The notes under the pieces: generated by a model
The model's input: the letters and a program-made list of their open reading frames with translations, nothing else
The model's database searches: none
What the model was told of the DNA's origin: nothing
NCBI GenBank assembly: GCA_947367315.1
Contig: CANBDX010000009.1
Span: 1 to 45,044 of the forward strand
Direction: 5' to 3'
Length of the DNA stretch: 45,044 nucleotides
Source: an uncultured Bacteroidales bacterium
GTDB lineage: Bacteria; Bacteroidota; Bacteroidia; Bacteroidales; UBA932
Part shown: positions 42,690 through 45,044 of the stretch, piece by piece
Layout: each line of letters starts with the position of its first letter
Numbering within the stretch: the first letter of the stretch is position 1
Translations under genes and position numbers: made by a program

Positions 42690-44006
42690 ATGGATTATTT
42701 AGACAGAATAGCAGACGAGGAACTATCCTTGAGATTACAGGCTTTTGGTGCAGTGCAAATCAATGGGCCCAAATGGTGTGGAAAGACAACAACAGCAGAA
42801 AGACAGGCCAAGAGTGTGGTTAAGTTGCAGGATCCAGATAAAAGAGCCGGCTATTTAGCTACAGTCAGAACAAAGCCATCTATACTTCTTAGAGGTGAAA
42901 CACCTAGACTTATTGATGAATGGCAAGATGCCCCAATACTTTGGGATGCTGTAAGAACCGAAGTTGACCAAAGAAAACTTAAAGGTCAGTTTATTCTTAC
43001 CGGTTCTACAGTTATCAAGAAAAAGAACGTAAAGGATACTCCTGAGGAGGAAAGAAGGATGCATACGGGAACCGGTAGAATTTCTACGATGACTATGTAT
43101 CCAATGAGTTTGTATGAGTCGACTGAATCTTCTGGTGAGATATCTTTTCTTGAGTTGTTTGATAATAAGGATTTAGATATTGATGGCATTTCATCTAAAC
43201 TTTCCATTGAAGAACTAATTATGCTGGCTTGCAGAGGAGGCTGGCCGGATTCCTTGCGTGTATCCAGTGATAAAGCCAAACTGCTTATAGCAAAAGACTA
43301 TTTGAACAAGGTCTGTAATGAAGACATCTCTACTATTGACGATGTACAACGTAACCCAGAGTTAACAAGGCTGATATTGCGTTCATATGCTCGTAATCTA
43401 TGCACTTTGGCAAAGAAATCCGCAATGCTGGAAGATGTAAAAGCGGAAATGGAAACCACAGCGCAATCCACTTTCGATGAGTATGTAGATGCATTAAAGC
43501 GTTTATTCGTAATAGAAGATATTGAAGCCTGGTGTCCGGCTATTCGTTCTGCATCTGCAATCAGATCAAGTAAAAAAAGATGCTTTATAGATCCATCTAT
43601 TGCTGTTGCCGCTATGGGGGCATCTCCTAAAACTCTTGAATTGGACCTAAAGACATTTGGATTCATCTTTGAGTGTATGTGTATTCGCGACTTAAAGGTC
43701 TATTCTCAACCGATGGGAGGTAAAGTCTCTTATTATCATGATAGATATGGACTTGAAGCTGATATAGTTTTGCATCTTGACGATCAGCGATATGCACTGA
43801 TTGAATGTAAACTTGGTAGTAGAGACATTGAAGAAGGTGCAAGGCATTTGCTTGAGATGCAAAAATTAATTCGTGAGAAAAATAAAAATGAGCGACAAAT
43901 GCCGCTTCGGGAACCGGATCTTCTCATTGTATTAACTGGAGGAGAAATTGCTTATACACGTGAAGATGGTGTTAAGGTAATACCCCTTGGCTGTCTTAAG
44001 AATTAA
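42690..44006 (+). CDS. AAA_14/DUF4143 family ATPase
   Basis: 438 residues. The AAA_14 domain has a Walker A variant GPKWCGKT (26-33), Walker B PRLIDEWQ (73-80) and QFILTGSTV (sensor). The C-terminal DUF4143 domain has EADIVLHLDDQRYALIECKLG (about 357-376), resembling the E-x-K core of PD-(D/E)XK nucleases. This large bacterial family is of uncertain function and is often found alone in accessory regions; it is AT-rich relative to its neighbours, consistent with transfer. It is a single gene with its own promoter and upstream direct repeats. Confidence 0.9.
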   Translation: MDYLDRIADEELSLRLQAFGAVQINGPKWCGKTTTAERQAKSVVKLQDPDKRAGYLATVRTKPSILLRGETPRLIDEWQDAPILWDAVRTEVDQRKLKGQFILTGSTVIKKKNVKDTPEEERRMHTGTGRISTMTMYPMSLYESTESSGEISFLELFDNKDLDIDGISSKLSIEELIMLACRGGWPDSLRVSSDKAKLLIAKDYLNKVCNEDISTIDDVQRNPELTRLILRSYARNLCTLAKKSAMLEDVKAEMETTAQSTFDEYVDALKRLFVIEDIEAWCPAIRSASAIRSSKKRCFIDPSIAVAAMGASPKTLELDLKTFGFIFECMCIRDLKVYSQPMGGKVSYYHDRYGLEADIVLHLDDQRYALIECKLGSRDIEEGARHLLEMQKLIREKNKNERQMPLREPDLLIVLTGGEIAYTREDGVKVIPLGCLKN

Positions 44007-44027
44007 AGATTTATTTTAGATAAGTAT

Positions 44028-44870
44028 ATGGAAAATATTATACTGAATAATGGAGTTGAGATGCCTATGCTCGGATACGGACTGTTTAAAGTCGATCCTA
44101 AAGAATCCGAAAGATGTGTGCGGGATGCTTTGAGCGTAGGCTATAGGATGATCGATACAGCTCAGTTCTATGCAAATGAAGAGCAGGTGGGAAAGGCTGT
44201 TGCTGAAAGCGGGATCCCTAGGGAGGAACTGTTCATAATTACCAAGGTGTGGATGAATCATGGAGACGAAAAGGGAGCTGCGGCATCCATTGAGGAAAGC
44301 CTTCGTCGCCTTAAGACCGACTATGCGGACCTTATTCTGGTACATCAGCCCTACGGCGATTACTACGGGATTTACAGGGCATTGGAGAAGGCTTATGCAC
44401 AGGGAAAGACCCGTGCAATAGGTCTGAGCAATTTCTATGATGCCCGTTTTGCCGACCTCGTCTATCATACAGATGTCAAGCCTGCTGTCGATCAGCTTGA
44501 AACCAATGTCTTCAGCCAGCAGAATGCTATGCGTGAGCAGCTTGCAGAAATTGATGCCCGTCTTATGGCATGGGGTCCGATGGGACAGGGTAAATATGAT
44601 TTCTTCACTCATCCGGTGCTGACTGCAATAGGGGAGAAGTACGGCAAGACCGCGTCTCAGGTGGGTCTGAGATTTCTCGTGCAGCAGGGCATTCCTGTGA
44701 TACCGAAGTCCACCAGCATAACCCGTATGGAAGAGAATATGAAGATATTCGATTTCATTTTGTCCGAAGCAGATATGGAAATCCTTCGAGGTCTGAATAT
44801 CCACGACAAAGGCTCGCGCGATTACAATGACCCCGCATATGCTAAAAAAATAGTATCTCAGGTGTTTTAA
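44028..44870 (+). CDS. Aldo/keto reductase (AKR3/5-like)
   Basis: 280 residues. An NADPH-dependent carbonyl reductase with the catalytic tetrad Asp43, Tyr48, Lys73 and His106 (IDTAQFYANE, TKVW, LVHQP). The NADP-binding C-terminal motif is IPVIPKSTSITRMEENMKIFDF. The family includes 2,5-diketogluconate and morphine reductases; the substrate here is unknown. The stop codon lies inside the loop of a strong terminator hairpin. It starts 22 bases after the ATPase gene and may be read through from it. Confidence 0.94.
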   Translation: MENIILNNGVEMPMLGYGLFKVDPKESERCVRDALSVGYRMIDTAQFYANEEQVGKAVAESGIPREELFIITKVWMNHGDEKGAAASIEESLRRLKTDYADLILVHQPYGDYYGIYRALEKAYAQGKTRAIGLSNFYDARFADLVYHTDVKPAVDQLETNVFSQQNAMREQLAEIDARLMAWGPMGQGKYDFFTHPVLTAIGEKYGKTASQVGLRFLVQQGIPVIPKSTSITRMEENMKIFDFILSEADMEILRGLNIHDKGSRDYNDPAYAKKIVSQVF

Positions 44871-44889
44871 GACCTGAGATACTATTTTT
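44846..44889. terminator. Bidirectional 18-bp terminator at the aldo/keto reductase stop
   Basis: Bases 44846-44863 pair perfectly with 44872-44889 around an 8-base loop. T-rich ends occur on both strands (A-run before, TATTTTT after). The reductase TAA at 44868-44870 is in the loop. It also lies 20 bases beyond the stop of the convergent gene at 44910, so it can serve both. Confidence 0.88.
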
Positions 44890-44909
44890 AGATACCTGAA
44901 GATTATGTG

Positions 44910-45044
44910 TTAATCAATATTTGGTATTAGTACATTAAGCATTTCTGCAAGCCCTTTGAATGCTGCATTGCTGAAATCTGATACAGTGTTGATGGTCAGT
45001 CCATCAATTTCTTTCAACTCTTCGCGTACAGCCTCTTCCATGAA
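44910..45044 (-). CDS. C-terminal end of an unknown protein (cut by window edge)
   Basis: An open frame enters from the right edge and ends at TAA (complement of 44910-44912), 44 codons inside the window. The residues read MEEAVREELKEIDGL then TINTVSDFSNAAF and end GLAEMLNVLIPNID, acidic and mostly helical. An ATG at 45041 exists, but a longer gene starting outside is more likely. I do not recognise the family. It shares the bidirectional terminator with the aldo/keto reductase. Confidence 0.55.
   Translation of the reverse strand, partial: FMEEAVREELKEIDGLTINTVSDFSNAAFKGLAEMLNVLIPNID

Overview
The window looks like a chromosomal segment from a member of the Bacteroidota, most likely the order Bacteroidales. 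The evidence is the Bacteroidota-type -7 promoter box (TAnnTTTG, several with TTTG about 20 bases upstream), A-rich leaders instead of Shine-Dalgarno sites, and lineage-typical proteins: a DUF3127 protein, a DUF4783 protein, an EMAP-tailed MetRS, a RecQ with a long C-terminal extension, and a MurA with Asp at the usual Cys position. Genus and species cannot be read from the sequence.

Layout. 1-308: the last bases of a 16S rRNA gene, then tRNA-Ile(GAT), tRNA-Ala(TGC) and a strong terminator; no 23S gene follows. 309-839: no gene, but three strong inverted repeats. 840-7.4 kb: recQ; an FKBP-type lipoprotein with a DUF3127 protein; a secreted PEGA plus double sulfatase-modifying-factor protein; a PHP-family histidinol phosphatase. 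7.5-12.4 kb: DUF308 membrane protein, dnaG, metG. 12.5-15.0 kb: murB, murA. 15.0-17.9 kb (minus): secreted unknown protein, M16 peptidase, O-methyltransferase. 18.0-23.0 kb: dnaX, lptB and a HincII-like restriction-modification pair whose nuclease gene carries a frameshift. 23.1-25.5 kb (minus): efp, and a cmk-ispH operon. 25.7-30.4 kb: an NtrC-type response regulator without a DNA-binding domain, convergent with a 1191-residue NtrY-like histidine kinase. 30.4-34.9 kb: rlmH, DUF4783 protein, exonuclease III, a small conserved protein, an NlpC/P60 hydrolase, a YhcC-like radical SAM protein. 35.0-42.4 kb: a lactate-oxidation locus (lutA, lutB, two lutC copies flanking a rubredoxin gene, a mutarotase-like gene, and a 940-residue D-lactate-dehydrogenase-type flavoprotein). 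42.4-45.0 kb: an AAA/DUF4143 ATPase behind three imperfect direct repeats, an aldo/keto reductase, and the 3' end of a minus-strand gene cut by the window edge.

Most of the window is housekeeping: DNA replication and repair, translation, peptidoglycan precursors, isoprenoids, LPS transport. The lut and flavoprotein genes together would feed electrons from L- and D-lactate to quinones. The parts that look accessory are the R-M pair inserted behind lptB and the DUF4143 ATPase.

The most unusual points are: 16S and tRNAs uncoupled from 23S by a terminator; three copies of a short GTCATT...CGAAG... repeat family, two of them read in frame inside metG and murB; the single-base lesion in the HincII-like nuclease; the partial lutB/lutC duplication with a lopsided pattern of divergence; and an 86-base nested inverted repeat directly behind the exonuclease III gene. 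I found no CRISPR array, transposase or prophage.
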